Origin: Streptomyces sp. V2I9
Lineage (GTDB): Bacteria; Actinomycetota; Actinomycetes; Streptomycetales; Streptomycetaceae
Assembly (NCBI RefSeq): GCF_030817475.1
Contig: NZ_JAUSZJ010000002.1
Location: forward strand, 952,501-1,016,500
Reading direction: 5' to 3'
DNA length: 64,000 nucleotides
Within the stretch, counting starts at the first letter, position 1, and every line of letters begins with the position of its first letter. Positions 53,551 through 62,436 of the stretch are shown here, in pieces. The position numbers and the translations under genes were made by a program. The notes beneath the pieces are model-generated. The model was not told the DNA's origin and made no database searches. It was given only the letters and a program-made list of their open reading frames with translations.

Positions 53551-55755
53551 CTAGGGAACCGGGGTGACGGAGACCGGGATGGCGTTGAGGACGGCGGTGC
53601 CGGACAGCGGGTCCAGGAGGGTGCCGTCGAGCAGCTGGTTCACGTTCACGCCGGGGCGGGCGGCGGCGACCGTCATCCGGGTGCCGGGACGGCCGTGGCC
53701 CCAGCCGTGCGGCAGGCTCACCACCCCGCCGCGCACGGTGTCGGTGATCTCGACGGGGGCCTCGACGCCGCCGCCGGAGGACTCGATCCGGGCGAGGGCC
53801 CCGTCCACGAGCCCGATGCGGGCGGCGTCGTCGGGGTGGATCTGGAGGGTGCAGACGTTGGAGCCGCCGGTGAGCGAGGGGACGTTGTGCATCCAGCTGT
53901 TGTTGGAGCGCAGGTGCCGGCGGCCGACGAGGACGAGCGGGGCGGGCCGGCCCCCCGACGCCCGGCGCAGGCGGGGGAGATCGGCGGCGATCGGCTCCGG
54001 GAGCAGCTCGACGCGGCCGGAGCGGGTGCGCAGGACGTCGGGGAGGCGGGGTTCCAGCGGGCCGAGGTCGATGCCGTGCGGGTGGGCGAGGAGCCGCTCC
54101 AGCGTCAGCCCGTACGGGCCGAGGCGCAGCATCAGGTCCAGTCGCCGTTCGGGGCCGCTCATGCCGGTGAGGGCGGCGGCCAGCTCCTTCGGGGCCCCGG
54201 CCTTGGCGATCGCCGTGTCGACGGCCAGGTCGTCGACGGCGGAGGGCGGCGCGCCGTGCAGGCCGCTCACCGCGAGGATCAGCCGGGCGTGGATCTCGCT
54301 CTCGTCCATCCGCCCGTCCTCCAGGGGGACGGCGGCGCGGGTGTAGCGGACCTGGTTGCGGACGGCGAAGCCGTTGAACGCGAAGTCGAAGTGGGCGCTC
54401 TGCGAGGGCGGCGGCGGGGGCAGGACCACGTCGGCGTGGCGGGAGGTCTCGTTGAGGTACGGGTCGACGCTCACCATGAAGTCGAGTCCCCCGGCGAGGG
54501 CCGCGTCGAGGCGGTCGCCGTCGGGTGCGGAGAGGACGGGGTTGGCGGCGAGGACCAGCAGGGCGCGGATGCGGCCGTCGCCCGGCGTGTCGATCTCCTC
54601 GGCGAGGGCGGCGATGGGCAGTTCACCCTTGGCCTCGGGACGCCCGGAGACCCGGCTCGACCAGCGGCCGAGCGCGAACCCCTTGCCGGGTACGGCGTTA
54701 CGGGTTCCGGGTCCGGCGGTGCGCGGGGCGCGGGCGGTCGCGGAGAGCGGGAACAGCGCGCCGCCGGGCCGGTCGAGGTTGCCGGTGAGGATGTTGAGGA
54801 CGTCCACCAGCCAGCTGGCGAGGGTGCCGTGCTCGACGGTGCAGCTGCCGATGCGCCCGTAGACGGCGGCGGTGGGGGCGGCGGCGAGCTCGCGGGCGAT
54901 GGCGGTGATGGTGTCCGCGTCCACGTCGCAGGCGGCGGCGACGGCATCGGGGGTGAAGTCGGCCAGGGCGGCGGTGAGTTCGTCCATACCGTCCAGGTGG
55001 GCGGCGAGCGCTCCGGGGGCCGCGAGCTTCTCGTCGAGCAGGGTGTGCGCGACCGCGGCCAGCAGCAGGGCGTCCGCGCCGGGCCGGATCGCCACGTGAC
55101 GGTCGGCGAGGCGGGCGGTGCGGGTGCGGCGCGGGTCGATGACGGTGAGGGTGCCGCCGCGCCGGCGCAGGGCCTTGAGCCGGCCGGGGAAGTCCGGGGC
55201 GGTGCAGAGGCTGCCGTTGGACTCCAGCGGGTTGGCGCCGATCAGGAGCAGATGGTCGGTGCGGTCGAGGTCCGGTACGGGGATGGCGTGGGCGTCCCCG
55301 AAGAGCAGGCCGCTGGAGACGTGCTTGGGCATCTGGTCCAGGGTGCTCGCGGTGAAGAGATTGCGGGTGCGCAGGGCCCCGAGCAGCAGGGGCGGATAGA
55401 GGGAGCCCGCCATGGTGTGCACGTTCGGGTTGCCGAGGACCACGCCGACCGCGTTCGGCCCGTGCGCCGCCGTCAGGGCCGGTATCCGGGCGGCGATCAG
55501 GTCGAACGCCTCACCCCAGGACGCCTCGTGCAGCTCCCCGTCGCCGCCGCGTACGAGGGGGGTGCGCAGCCGGTCGGGGTCGGCGTCGAGCGCCCCGAAG
55601 GCGGCCCCCTTGGGGCAGATGAAGCCCCGGCTGAAGACGTCGTCGCGGTCACCGCGCGCGCCGGTGACGGTGGTCCCCTCGATGGTGAGGGTGAGACCGC
55701 AGGTGGCCTCGCAGAGGGGGCAGATACGGGGTGCGGTGCGGGAGTCGTGGGACAT
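53551..55755 (-). CDS. molybdopterin oxidoreductase with [4Fe-4S] cluster
   Basis: A 734-residue cytoplasmic member of the DMSO reductase/formate dehydrogenase superfamily. The N-terminal cluster motif is CPLCEATC (C12, C15, C19) with a distant C47 in FICPKGAA. Bis-MGD binding segments include GANPLESNGSLCTAPDFP, VIDPRRTRTA and the C-terminal molybdopterin-dinucleotide domain (about 610-725; RSNNSWMHNVPSLTGGSN). No Tat signal. Electron partner and substrate unknown. TetR regulator gene lies upstream in the same direction, with the palindrome TACCGACCGGTA between. Confidence 0.88.
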   Translation of the reverse strand: MSHDSRTAPRICPLCEATCGLTLTIEGTTVTGARGDRDDVFSRGFICPKGAAFGALDADPDRLRTPLVRGGDGELHEASWGEAFDLIAARIPALTAAHGPNAVGVVLGNPNVHTMAGSLYPPLLLGALRTRNLFTASTLDQMPKHVSSGLLFGDAHAIPVPDLDRTDHLLLIGANPLESNGSLCTAPDFPGRLKALRRRGGTLTVIDPRRTRTARLADRHVAIRPGADALLLAAVAHTLLDEKLAAPGALAAHLDGMDELTAALADFTPDAVAAACDVDADTITAIARELAAAPTAAVYGRIGSCTVEHGTLASWLVDVLNILTGNLDRPGGALFPLSATARAPRTAGPGTRNAVPGKGFALGRWSSRVSGRPEAKGELPIAALAEEIDTPGDGRIRALLVLAANPVLSAPDGDRLDAALAGGLDFMVSVDPYLNETSRHADVVLPPPPPSQSAHFDFAFNGFAVRNQVRYTRAAVPLEDGRMDESEIHARLILAVSGLHGAPPSAVDDLAVDTAIAKAGAPKELAAALTGMSGPERRLDLMLRLGPYGLTLERLLAHPHGIDLGPLEPRLPDVLRTRSGRVELLPEPIAADLPRLRRASGGRPAPLVLVGRRHLRSNNSWMHNVPSLTGGSNVCTLQIHPDDAARIGLVDGALARIESSGGGVEAPVEITDTVRGGVVSLPHGWGHGRPGTRMTVAAARPGVNVNQLLDGTLLDPLSGTAVLNAIPVSVTPVP

Positions 55756-55839
55756 GGGCCCTCCCCGGGCGGCTGCGGCGACGGCACGCGGACATGGGCC
55801 GGGCGGGCGGGGGCGCCCGTTTTCCGGCCCGGCCGAGCA

Positions 55840-55851
55840 TACCGACCGGTA
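55840..55851. promoter_or_regulatory. operator candidate TACCGACCGGTA
   Basis: Twelve-base imperfect palindrome (arms TACCG/CGGTA) 85 bases upstream of the molybdopterin gene and downstream of its TetR gene. Resembles the ATACCGACTGGT sites at 33431 and 39361, typical of TetR operators. The surrounding 295 bases (55756-56050) also contain three degenerate copies of a CGAGCGTG-x-GGGCGAGG element that copies the 3' end of the TetR gene. Confidence 0.45.
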
Positions 55852-56050
55852 CGAACGGTGGGGAGGTGTCTGCCGCCGCCGGGCCGGGTGAAGGGGCCCG
55901 GCCCGCCCGGACGTCTCTGCGTCCCCCCGTCCGAGAGGGGCGGACGAGGCGCCGGACGGGCGTGCCGGCCAGGGCCCCGGCCGAGCGTGCGGGCGAGGGT
56001 CTCGGCCGAGCGTGGAGCGGGTTCCCCGCCCGATCGTCGGCGCGAGGGCC

Positions 56051-56671
56051 TCAGTCGAGCGTGTGGGCGAGGTAGGACCGGACCAGGGTGCGGGTCTCGG
56101 CGACGATGTCCGCGTCCCCCGACGGGTGCGTGCGGAAGGCGAGTTGGAGCAGCGCGTCGGCGGCCTCGACGCTCACCAGGACCGCCCGCGACAGCCCCTC
56201 GTCGGCCCGTCGCCCGAGGTGGGCGGCGAGCAGGACGGCGAGCCGGTCCGCGAGCCGCCGGTTGGCGTCGTCCGCCGCCCCCTCGGCCGGAAACGGCGGT
56301 CCGAAATCGACGAGCGCGAAGCCGGGGACGCCGCGCTTCATCGCCAGGTACTCGTCGAGCACCGCGTCGATGGCGGCCCGCCAGTCGACGCCGGGGAGCT
56401 CCGCGAGCCGGGCGGTGACGCGTTCGGCGTAGACGTCCAGGTTGCGCAGGGCGAGGGCCTCGACGAGGGCGCGTTTGTTGGAGAAGAACCGGTAGACGGA
56501 GCCGATGGGCACCTCGGCGCGTTCGGCGACGGCACGGGTGGTGAGCAGCTCGTATCCGGTCTCGTCGAGCAGTGTGGCGCAGGAGTCGAGTATCCGGGCC
56601 AGCCGGTCGGCGCTGCGCTGCTGCACCGGAGCGCGGCGGAGGTTCGGGTTGACGTGGGGCACGGGCCCCAT
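56051..56671 (-). CDS. TetR-family regulator (molybdopterin gene neighbour)
   Basis: A 206-residue repressor with helix-turn-helix at about 20-66 (TTRAVAERAEVPIGSVYRFFSNKRALV) and a helical C-terminal domain of the type with ADR-like aromatic pocket residues. ATG 56671 begins MGPVPHVNPN; the open extension upstream overlaps the hmgA promoter and is not plausible. Possible targets are the molybdopterin gene downstream and hmgA divergently. Confidence 0.82.
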   Translation of the reverse strand: MGPVPHVNPNLRRAPVQQRSADRLARILDSCATLLDETGYELLTTRAVAERAEVPIGSVYRFFSNKRALVEALALRNLDVYAERVTARLAELPGVDWRAAIDAVLDEYLAMKRGVPGFALVDFGPPFPAEGAADDANRRLADRLAVLLAAHLGRRADEGLSRAVLVSVEAADALLQLAFRTHPSGDADIVAETRTLVRSYLAHTLD

Positions 56672-56826
56672 GATGCCGTGTCCGCCCCGCCGGGCGGACG
56701 GCAGCGCCCGGCCACCCGGCCAAGGGGCCCGCCCGTGTGCGTACGTACGCGCGAGACCCGCCCCGAACGGAGCGGCGCGCACCACGCATGGCGCGGCACG
56801 CACCACGAATGGCGCGATGTATGCCG

Positions 56827-56855
56827 TTGACGCGCCCCGTTCTCATTCCTACGGT
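56827..56855 (+). promoter_or_regulatory. promoter of hmgA
   Basis: TTGACG (56827-56832), 17-base spacer, TACGGT (56850-56855): a good housekeeping-type promoter with a start expected near 56862 and a leader of about 55 bases. Confidence 0.65.
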
Positions 56856-56916
56856 GGTGCATAGGATTTGTCGTCCGACGGGTCCGAGGGCTTCTTGGGC
56901 ACACCGGGAGTGCGGG

Positions 56917-58236
56917 ATGAGCGCGATCGACCAGGCGAGGAAGACGGCCGAGGGGCTGGCGTACTCCTCGGGCTTCGGCAACGAGCACAGCTCGGAGGCG
57001 GTTCCCGGGGCTCTGCCGCACGGCCGCAACTCCCCTCAGCGCGCCCCGCTCGGACTGTACGCGGAGCAGCTGAGCGGCTCCGCCTTCACCGAGCCGCGCG
57101 CGGACAACCGCCGTTCCTGGCTCTACCGCATCCGCCCCTCGGCCGCCCACCCGGCGTTCACCCGCACCGACAACGGGGGGCTGCGCTCCGCTCCGTTCAC
57201 CGAGACCGTGCCGGACCCGAACCGGCTCCGCTGGAACCCGCTGCCCGACCCCGCGCCCGGCACGGACTTCCTGAGCGGCCTGTGGACGCTGGGAGGCAAC
57301 GGCGACGTCACCCAGCGCGCCGGGATGGCGATCCACCTCTACCACGCCGACTCCTCGATGACGGACCGGGTGTTCAGCGACTCGGACGGCGAGCTGCTGA
57401 TCGTCCCGGAGCGCGGCGGACTGCTGCTCCGTACCGAGCTGGGCCTCCTGCGCGCCGAGCCGGGCCATGTCGCGCTGATCCCGCGCGGGGTCCGCTTCCG
57501 GGTGGAGCTGCTGGAGGAGACCGCGCGGGGTTACGTCTGCGAGAACTACGGCCGCCCGTTCGCGCTGCCCGGCCTCGGCCCGATCGGCGCCAACGGCCTC
57601 GCCAACGCCCGCGACTTCCTCGCCCCTGTCGCCGCGTACGAGGACCGTGAGGGCCCGGTGGAGGTGGTCAACAAGTTCTGCGGCAACCTCTGGACGGCGA
57701 CGTACGACCACTCGCCGCTCGACGTGGTGGCCTGGCACGGCAACCACACCCCGTACGTCTACGACCTGCGCCGGTTCAACGTGATCGGCACGATCAGCTA
57801 CGACCACCCCGACCCGTCGATCTTCACCGTGCTGACCTCGCCGTCCGACACACCGGGGCTGGCCGGGGTGGACTTCGTCGTCTTCGCGCCGCGCTGGCTG
57901 GTCGGCGAGGACACCTTCCGGCCGCCGTACTTCCACCGCAACGTGATGAGCGAGTACATGGGCCTGATCGACGGGGCGTACGACGCGAAGGCGGACGGGT
58001 TCGTCCCCGGCGGCGGCTCGCTGCACAACATGATGTCGGCGCACGGCCCGGACCGGGAGACGTTCGACCGGGCGAGCGCGGCGGAGCTGACACCGCAGAA
58101 GATCGACGACGGCCTCGCCTTCATGTTCGAGACCCGCTGGCCGGTGACGGCGACCGCGCAGGCGGCCGCCGCCGGCCATCTGCAGCGTGGCTACGACGAC
58201 GTGTGGCAGGGTCTGAGCCGCAACTTCCGGCCGTAG
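56917..58236 (+). CDS. hmgA: homogentisate 1,2-dioxygenase
   Basis: Iron(II) ring-cleaving enzyme of tyrosine and phenylalanine breakdown, giving maleylacetoacetate. The 439-residue cupin protein is full length, starts its domain with [13 protein letters not shown], and has the iron ligands H340 and E346 in [10 protein letters not shown] and H376 in [10 protein letters not shown], spaced 6 and 36 residues as in the human enzyme. ATG 56917 has GGGAG upstream. The GntR gene follows after 34 bases, probably in the same operon. Its loss would cause a brown homogentisate-derived pigment. Confidence 0.95.
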   Translation: MSAIDQARKTAEGLAYSSGFGNEHSSEAVPGALPHGRNSPQRAPLGLYAEQLSGSAFTEPRADNRRSWLYRIRPSAAHPAFTRTDNGGLRSAPFTETVPDPNRLRWNPLPDPAPGTDFLSGLWTLGGNGDVTQRAGMAIHLYHADSSMTDRVFSDSDGELLIVPERGGLLLRTELGLLRAEPGHVALIPRGVRFRVELLEETARGYVCENYGRPFALPGLGPIGANGLANARDFLAPVAAYEDREGPVEVVNKFCGNLWTATYDHSPLDVVAWHGNHTPYVYDLRRFNVIGTISYDHPDPSIFTVLTSPSDTPGLAGVDFVVFAPRWLVGEDTFRPPYFHRNVMSEYMGLIDGAYDAKADGFVPGGGSLHNMMSAHGPDRETFDRASAAELTPQKIDDGLAFMFETRWPVTATAQAAAAGHLQRGYDDVWQGLSRNFRP

Positions 58237-58270
58237 ACGGCCGAAGGCCCAAGGACGGGACGGGGACGAC

Positions 58271-59182
58271 GTGACAGAGAGCCACGGACAGGCCGGGGCG
58301 GGCGGCCGGGAGGCCGAGGGAGCCGCCGCCACGGCTCCCGGCCCCGGCGCGGTGGCCCGGGCGGCGGGCCCGGACGCCGGCCCCGGCCCGGCGCCCGCGA
58401 CGGCCCCCGTGCCGGGCCCGCCCGCCTCCGGCCCGCCCGCGTTCGCCCCCGACTCCCTCGTCCTGAACCGGAAGCTGCCCCTCTGGTACCAGGTCTCCCA
58501 GTCGCTGCGCGCCTCCATACTCGGCCGCCCGCAGGGCTCCCCCGCCCGGCTGCCCACCGAGGAGCAGCTCGCCGCGCACTACGGGGTCAGCGTGCTCACC
58601 ATGCGGCAGGCCCTCAAGGAGCTGGAGACGGAGGGGCTGATCAGCCGGCACCGGCGGCGCGGCACGTTCATCGAGCCGCGTGCCCGGCGGGTCTCCCCGG
58701 TCCGGCTGCTGGGTTCGGTGGACGCGATCGTGGCCCAGCAGTCCGGGGAGGCGACGACGGTTCTCGGCCACGGCCCCACCCCGGTACCGGGTGATCTCGC
58801 GGAGTTCTTCCCCGGCTGCGCCGAGGTGACCTGCTACCGGCGGCTGCGCCGCGACGGCCGGAGCGAGGAACCCACCAACTGGGCGGAGAACGCGGTGCTC
58901 CCCGACATCGCCGCCCGGATCGATGTGGCCGACCTCGAACGGTGGCCGATGACCAAGGTCCTGCGCGACGTCGTCGGGGTGAAGATCTCCCGGATCACCG
59001 ACACGGTGGAGGCCCGTCTCGCCGACCCCGTCACCGCCGACCTGCTCCGGGTCCCGCTGCTCAGCCCGATCCTGCACTACACGGGCGTGACGTACGACGA
59101 GGAGGGGCGTGTGGTGGACGTCGCCCGGATCCGCTACCGGGGCGACCGGTTCGCCTTCTCGGTGACGGTGGAGGCCCACTGA
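58271..59182 (+). CDS. GntR regulator, HutC/UTRA subfamily
   Basis: A 303-residue regulator: a 60-residue Pro/Ala/Gly-rich N-terminal extension, a winged helix (about 66-130; PTEEQLAAHYGVSVLTMRQALKELETEGLI) and a UTRA effector domain (about 150-300). Immediately downstream of hmgA, so it probably senses an aromatic intermediate and controls hmgA or other tyrosine-catabolic genes. Start GTG has only a loose GGGGA upstream. Confidence 0.86.
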   Translation: MTESHGQAGAGGREAEGAAATAPGPGAVARAAGPDAGPGPAPATAPVPGPPASGPPAFAPDSLVLNRKLPLWYQVSQSLRASILGRPQGSPARLPTEEQLAAHYGVSVLTMRQALKELETEGLISRHRRRGTFIEPRARRVSPVRLLGSVDAIVAQQSGEATTVLGHGPTPVPGDLAEFFPGCAEVTCYRRLRRDGRSEEPTNWAENAVLPDIAARIDVADLERWPMTKVLRDVVGVKISRITDTVEARLADPVTADLLRVPLLSPILHYTGVTYDEEGRVVDVARIRYRGDRFAFSVTVEAH

Positions 59183-59251
59183 CCCCGCCCGCGGGGGCGC
59201 CGCCCGCCGTTACGATGCGGGAGGTCACGGCGGACAGGGGAGGACGGCTCG

Positions 59252-60544
59252 GTGGCAGCGCGCAGGACGGCGGCAGCAGCGTCCGGAGGGGGCACGGACT
59301 CCTCGCCGCTCGACACGTTCGCGCCGCTCGACGAGCTGATGCCGTGGTCGTCGAGGCCGTTGAGGACCGGCCGCGCCTGGGTGAGCGGCCCCGATCCGGC
59401 GGCGCTCCGGGCCCGCTGGGAGCGGCTGGCTTCCGCTGAACCCGCCGAGCAGGAGCGGCTGTTCGCGTCCACTCGTTCCCGTACGCCGCGCACCTCGGTC
59501 GCCGCCCTGCCCGGCCAGTCCACCGGAACGGCCCGCTTCGCCCGGTCGCCGGGCCCCTGCCCCGACCCCGTACGCATCCTGCACGGCCCCTACGACGAGC
59601 AGTGGCTGCTCCCCGACCACCGGCTGATCGACGCGGCCCGTCCGGAGCTGTGGCGGGTCGCCGACGGGCAGCAGCTCTTCGCGGTCGAGCACGGCACGGC
59701 CCCCGAGGACTCCGGGCCCGCCCTGTCGGTGACCGCGCTGCTGCCCGACGGGTACTCCCCCGCCGGGCGGCCAGGGCGGATCAGGCCGCTGTTCCGCAGG
59801 CCCGGCGGCACGGAGCCCAACCTCGCGCCGGGGCTCGGGGAGCTGCTGCGTGGGCGGCTCGGCGGCGGGGCGGAGCCGGAGGCGTTCGCCCCGGAAGCGG
59901 TGCTGGCCTGGGTCCTGGCCGCCGCCCGGCCCTCCCCCGCCGGGCCCCGCGTCCCGCTGCCGGCCGAGGCCGAGGTGTGGTCGGCCGGGGTGGCGCTCGG
60001 CCGCGAGCTGACGCGGCTCCAGACGCGCGGGGCGCGGGGCGGCGAGCGGCCGAGGTTGCCGGGCGGGCGCAGACCCTATGTGCGGGCGGCGCTCCCGGCG
60101 CGCCCCGCGGAGCTGTCCTACGACGCCGGGGACGAGGCGCTGATCGTCGGCGGCGGCCGGATCGCGCCGGTGCCCGCGGCGGCCTGGGAGTTCACGGTGG
60201 GCGGCGTGCGGGTGCTGGAGCGGTGGTTCGGGCTCCGGGCCGCCGCGGCGGCGGGGCTGCGCACGGACGGGGAGGTTCCGGACGGTCTCGACGCGGTCGG
60301 CGCGCGCGACTGGCCCCGCGCGTGGACGTCGGAGCTGCTCGAACTGATCACCGTGCTCGCCCTGGTGGACGGCGCGGCGGGGCCCCGGAAGGAGCTGGCT
60401 GCCCGGCTGGACGCCGGGCCGCTGATCGGGCCCGCCGAACTGCGGGCGGCGGGGGTCCTGCCGGTCCCGGCCTCGGCCCGGCGTCCCGCGTCGGTGCTCG
60501 GGCACCAGGAGGAGGGCCCGGAGGGGCAGTTCGCGCTGCTGTAG
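59252..60544 (+). CDS. orphan type ISP specificity-domain protein
   Basis: A 430-residue protein that matches by eye the C-terminal target-recognition region of type ISP restriction-modification enzymes (LlaGI/LlaBIII class). Key stretches are the ILHGPYDEQWLLPDHRLIDAARPELWRV type block (about 109-136), LSYDAGDEALIVGGGRIAPVP (about 290-310), WEFTVGGVRVLERWF (about 311-325) and a helical end with LLELITVLALV. The nuclease, helicase and methyltransferase domains are absent and no partner lies nearby. Relatives are often annotated as DNA methyltransferase in Streptomyces, which the sequence does not support. GTG 59252 has GGGGAGG eight bases upstream. Confidence 0.7.
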   Translation: MAARRTAAAASGGGTDSSPLDTFAPLDELMPWSSRPLRTGRAWVSGPDPAALRARWERLASAEPAEQERLFASTRSRTPRTSVAALPGQSTGTARFARSPGPCPDPVRILHGPYDEQWLLPDHRLIDAARPELWRVADGQQLFAVEHGTAPEDSGPALSVTALLPDGYSPAGRPGRIRPLFRRPGGTEPNLAPGLGELLRGRLGGGAEPEAFAPEAVLAWVLAAARPSPAGPRVPLPAEAEVWSAGVALGRELTRLQTRGARGGERPRLPGGRRPYVRAALPARPAELSYDAGDEALIVGGGRIAPVPAAAWEFTVGGVRVLERWFGLRAAAAAGLRTDGEVPDGLDAVGARDWPRAWTSELLELITVLALVDGAAGPRKELAARLDAGPLIGPAELRAAGVLPVPASARRPASVLGHQEEGPEGQFALL

Positions 60545-60585
60545 CGCCCCGGCCCGTCCGCGGTCCGGGCGGGCCCGTTCCGCCC

Positions 60586-60662
60586 ACCGGGCCGGGGAGA
60601 AATGGCGCACGGGCCGGGGAGGGATGACGCACGGGCCGGTCGGAGGGTATGCACGGGGGATG
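60586..60662. repeat. degenerate tandem repeat carrying four ATGs
   Basis: About three and a half copies of a 22-26 base unit ACGGGCCGGGGAGGGATGACGC lie end to end before the CoA-transferase gene. Each unit has a purine-rich ribosome-site-like stretch and an ATG (60602, 60624, 60649, 60660). Only 60624 and 60660 are in the gene's frame. Confidence 0.65.
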
Positions 60663-61856
60663 AACACATCTCCTCTTCCGCTCGACGGCATCACCGTGGT
60701 GGCCGTCGAGCAGGCGGTCGCCGCCCCCTTCGCCACCCGGCAGCTCGCCGATCTCGGCGCCAGGGTCCTCAAGGTGGAGCGCCCGGACGGCGGCGACTTC
60801 GCGCGCGGCTACGACACGGCGGCGCGCGGGCTCGCCTCGCACTTCGTCTGGTGCAACCGCGGCAAGGAGTCCCTGGCCGTCGATCTGAAGGACCCGCGCG
60901 GCCTCACGATCGTCCGTGAACTCATCGCCGGGGCCGATGTGTTCGTACAGAATCTGGCACAGGGGGCGGCGGCGCGGCTCGGGCTCGACGCCGCCTCGCT
61001 CTGCGCCGCCCACCCGCGCCTGGTGGCGGTGGACATCTCCGGGTACGGGGCGGCCGGGCCGTACGCGCACAAGCGGGCCTACGACATGCTGGTGCAGTGC
61101 GAGGCCGGTCTGGTCTCGGTCACGGGAACGCCGGAGCGGCCCGTGAAGGCGGGCGTTCCGGCGGCGGACATCGCGGCGGCCATGTACGCGTTCTCCGGGG
61201 TGCTCGCCGCACTCCTGCGCCGGGCGACCACCGGGCGCGGCGGCCCGGTGGAGGTCTCCATGCTGGACGCGCTCGCCGAGTGGATGGGCCACCCGCTGCA
61301 CCAGGGCATGCACGGCGCCGCTCCCCCGGCGCGCACCGGTCTCGCGCATTCGGTGATCGCCCCGTACGACGCCTACGCGACGGCGGACGGCGAACAGGTA
61401 CTGCTCTCCGTGCAGAACGACCGGGAGTGGCGGCGGCTGGCCGGACAGGTGCTCGGGCGGCCCGAGTTGGCCGATGATCCGGACTTCGCGACGAACGCGG
61501 CGCGGACCGCGAACCGGGAACGGACCGACGAGGCGGTGGGCCGGGCGGTGGCGGCCCTGACGGGCGATGAGGCACTGGCCGGGCTGGAGGCGGCGGGCAT
61601 CGCCTGCGCCCGGCTGAACACGGTCGCCGACGTGGCGGCGCATCCGCAGCTGGCGGCACGGGACCGGTGGCGGGAGGTGGGTTCGCCGGTGGGGCCGCTG
61701 CGGGCTCTGTTGCCGCCGATCACGCTGCCGGGGAGCGAGGAGGCGCGGATGGGCGCCGTACCGGCGCTGGGTGAACACACCGATGCACTGCTGCGAGCCC
61801 TGGGGATGACGGACGAGCAGACATCGGTGCTGCGCCGGGACGGGGTGATCGCCTGA
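60660..61856 (+). CDS. CaiB/BaiF-family CoA transferase
   Basis: A 398-residue class III CoA transferase. Conserved parts are VVAVEQAVAAPFATRQLADLGARVLKVE (about 14-40), NRGKESLAVDLKDP (66-79) and the catalytic Asp in YDMLVQ (D142). It moves CoA between organic acids; substrate unknown. ATG 60660 starts MNTSPLPLDGITVV like relatives; ATG 60624 would add 12 residues. Same strand as the ISP-type gene but 115 bases away. Confidence 0.88.
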   Translation: MNTSPLPLDGITVVAVEQAVAAPFATRQLADLGARVLKVERPDGGDFARGYDTAARGLASHFVWCNRGKESLAVDLKDPRGLTIVRELIAGADVFVQNLAQGAAARLGLDAASLCAAHPRLVAVDISGYGAAGPYAHKRAYDMLVQCEAGLVSVTGTPERPVKAGVPAADIAAAMYAFSGVLAALLRRATTGRGGPVEVSMLDALAEWMGHPLHQGMHGAAPPARTGLAHSVIAPYDAYATADGEQVLLSVQNDREWRRLAGQVLGRPELADDPDFATNAARTANRERTDEAVGRAVAALTGDEALAGLEAAGIACARLNTVADVAAHPQLAARDRWREVGSPVGPLRALLPPITLPGSEEARMGAVPALGEHTDALLRALGMTDEQTSVLRRDGVIA

Positions 61857-61896
61857 GCCTTCCCGAGCGGAGGGCCGGGCGATGCCGTGCGGTGGG

Positions 61897-62160
61897 TCAG
61901 CGGCGGCTGCCGAAGAGGGAGCGCCGCAGTCGCCGCAGCGGCGCGAAGAGCGACACGCGCGCACTCCTGCTCCGACGGCTGCGCGCGGCGTCGCGCGAGG
62001 TCAGCTCACGCATCAGCAGCGTCGCTTCGGCCGCTTCGCGCTGCGGGACGACGGGGCCGCCGAGCACCGCGAGATGGCGGTCGAGGCGCGTACTGGTCGC
62101 ACCGCTCCCGCATGTGATGGCAGGCACACGCGGCCTGCTCCGCACCGTTATCTGTTCCAT
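61897..62160 (-). CDS. small basic conserved hypothetical protein
   Basis: An 87-residue basic protein beginning MEQITVRSRPRVPAITCGSG and ending in a strongly Arg/Ser-rich tail (RSRRSRSARVSLFAPLRRLRRSLFGSRR region). GGGGAG lies six bases before ATG 62160, which is the main reason for calling it. No motif known to me; the tail could bind nucleic acid or membrane. Its 276-base upstream gap (62161-62436) is less GC-rich and holds no other gene. Confidence 0.6.
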   Translation of the reverse strand: MEQITVRSRPRVPAITCGSGATSTRLDRHLAVLGGPVVPQREAAEATLLMRELTSRDAARSRRSRSARVSLFAPLRRLRRSLFGSRR

Positions 62161-62436
62161 GTCACTCCCCACCCGTACGAGGGCACCCGGTCCGGGCAGG
62201 TTAACCCTATCGCCCTCCGGGGACACCCGTGTATCCCGGCCACGGGAGTGCGCACACATATACGGAGGTTGACGGGCCGTTACCGAATGCGCGCGATTCC
62301 AGGGCGACTTGGGACAGTTCGCCTGGTTTGCTCAGCAGGTCGGCGGCTTTCGCGTCCTCCCCCCGGCCCCGTGGAGCGGGAGACCTCGCCCGGCGAGGCC
62401 TCCCGTCCGGTCACGAATGCGGGAGGAACGCGCTTG

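Noticed and set aside
56672..56806. N-terminal extension of the TetR gene at 56051
   Set aside because: Ala/Arg/Gly-rich with no similarity, and the DNA is the region before hmgA; ATG 56671 starts just before the helix-turn-helix domain.
59252..60544. Active DNA methyltransferase
   Set aside because: No SAM-binding or NPPY/DPPY-type catalytic motif is present; only a specificity-like region is seen.
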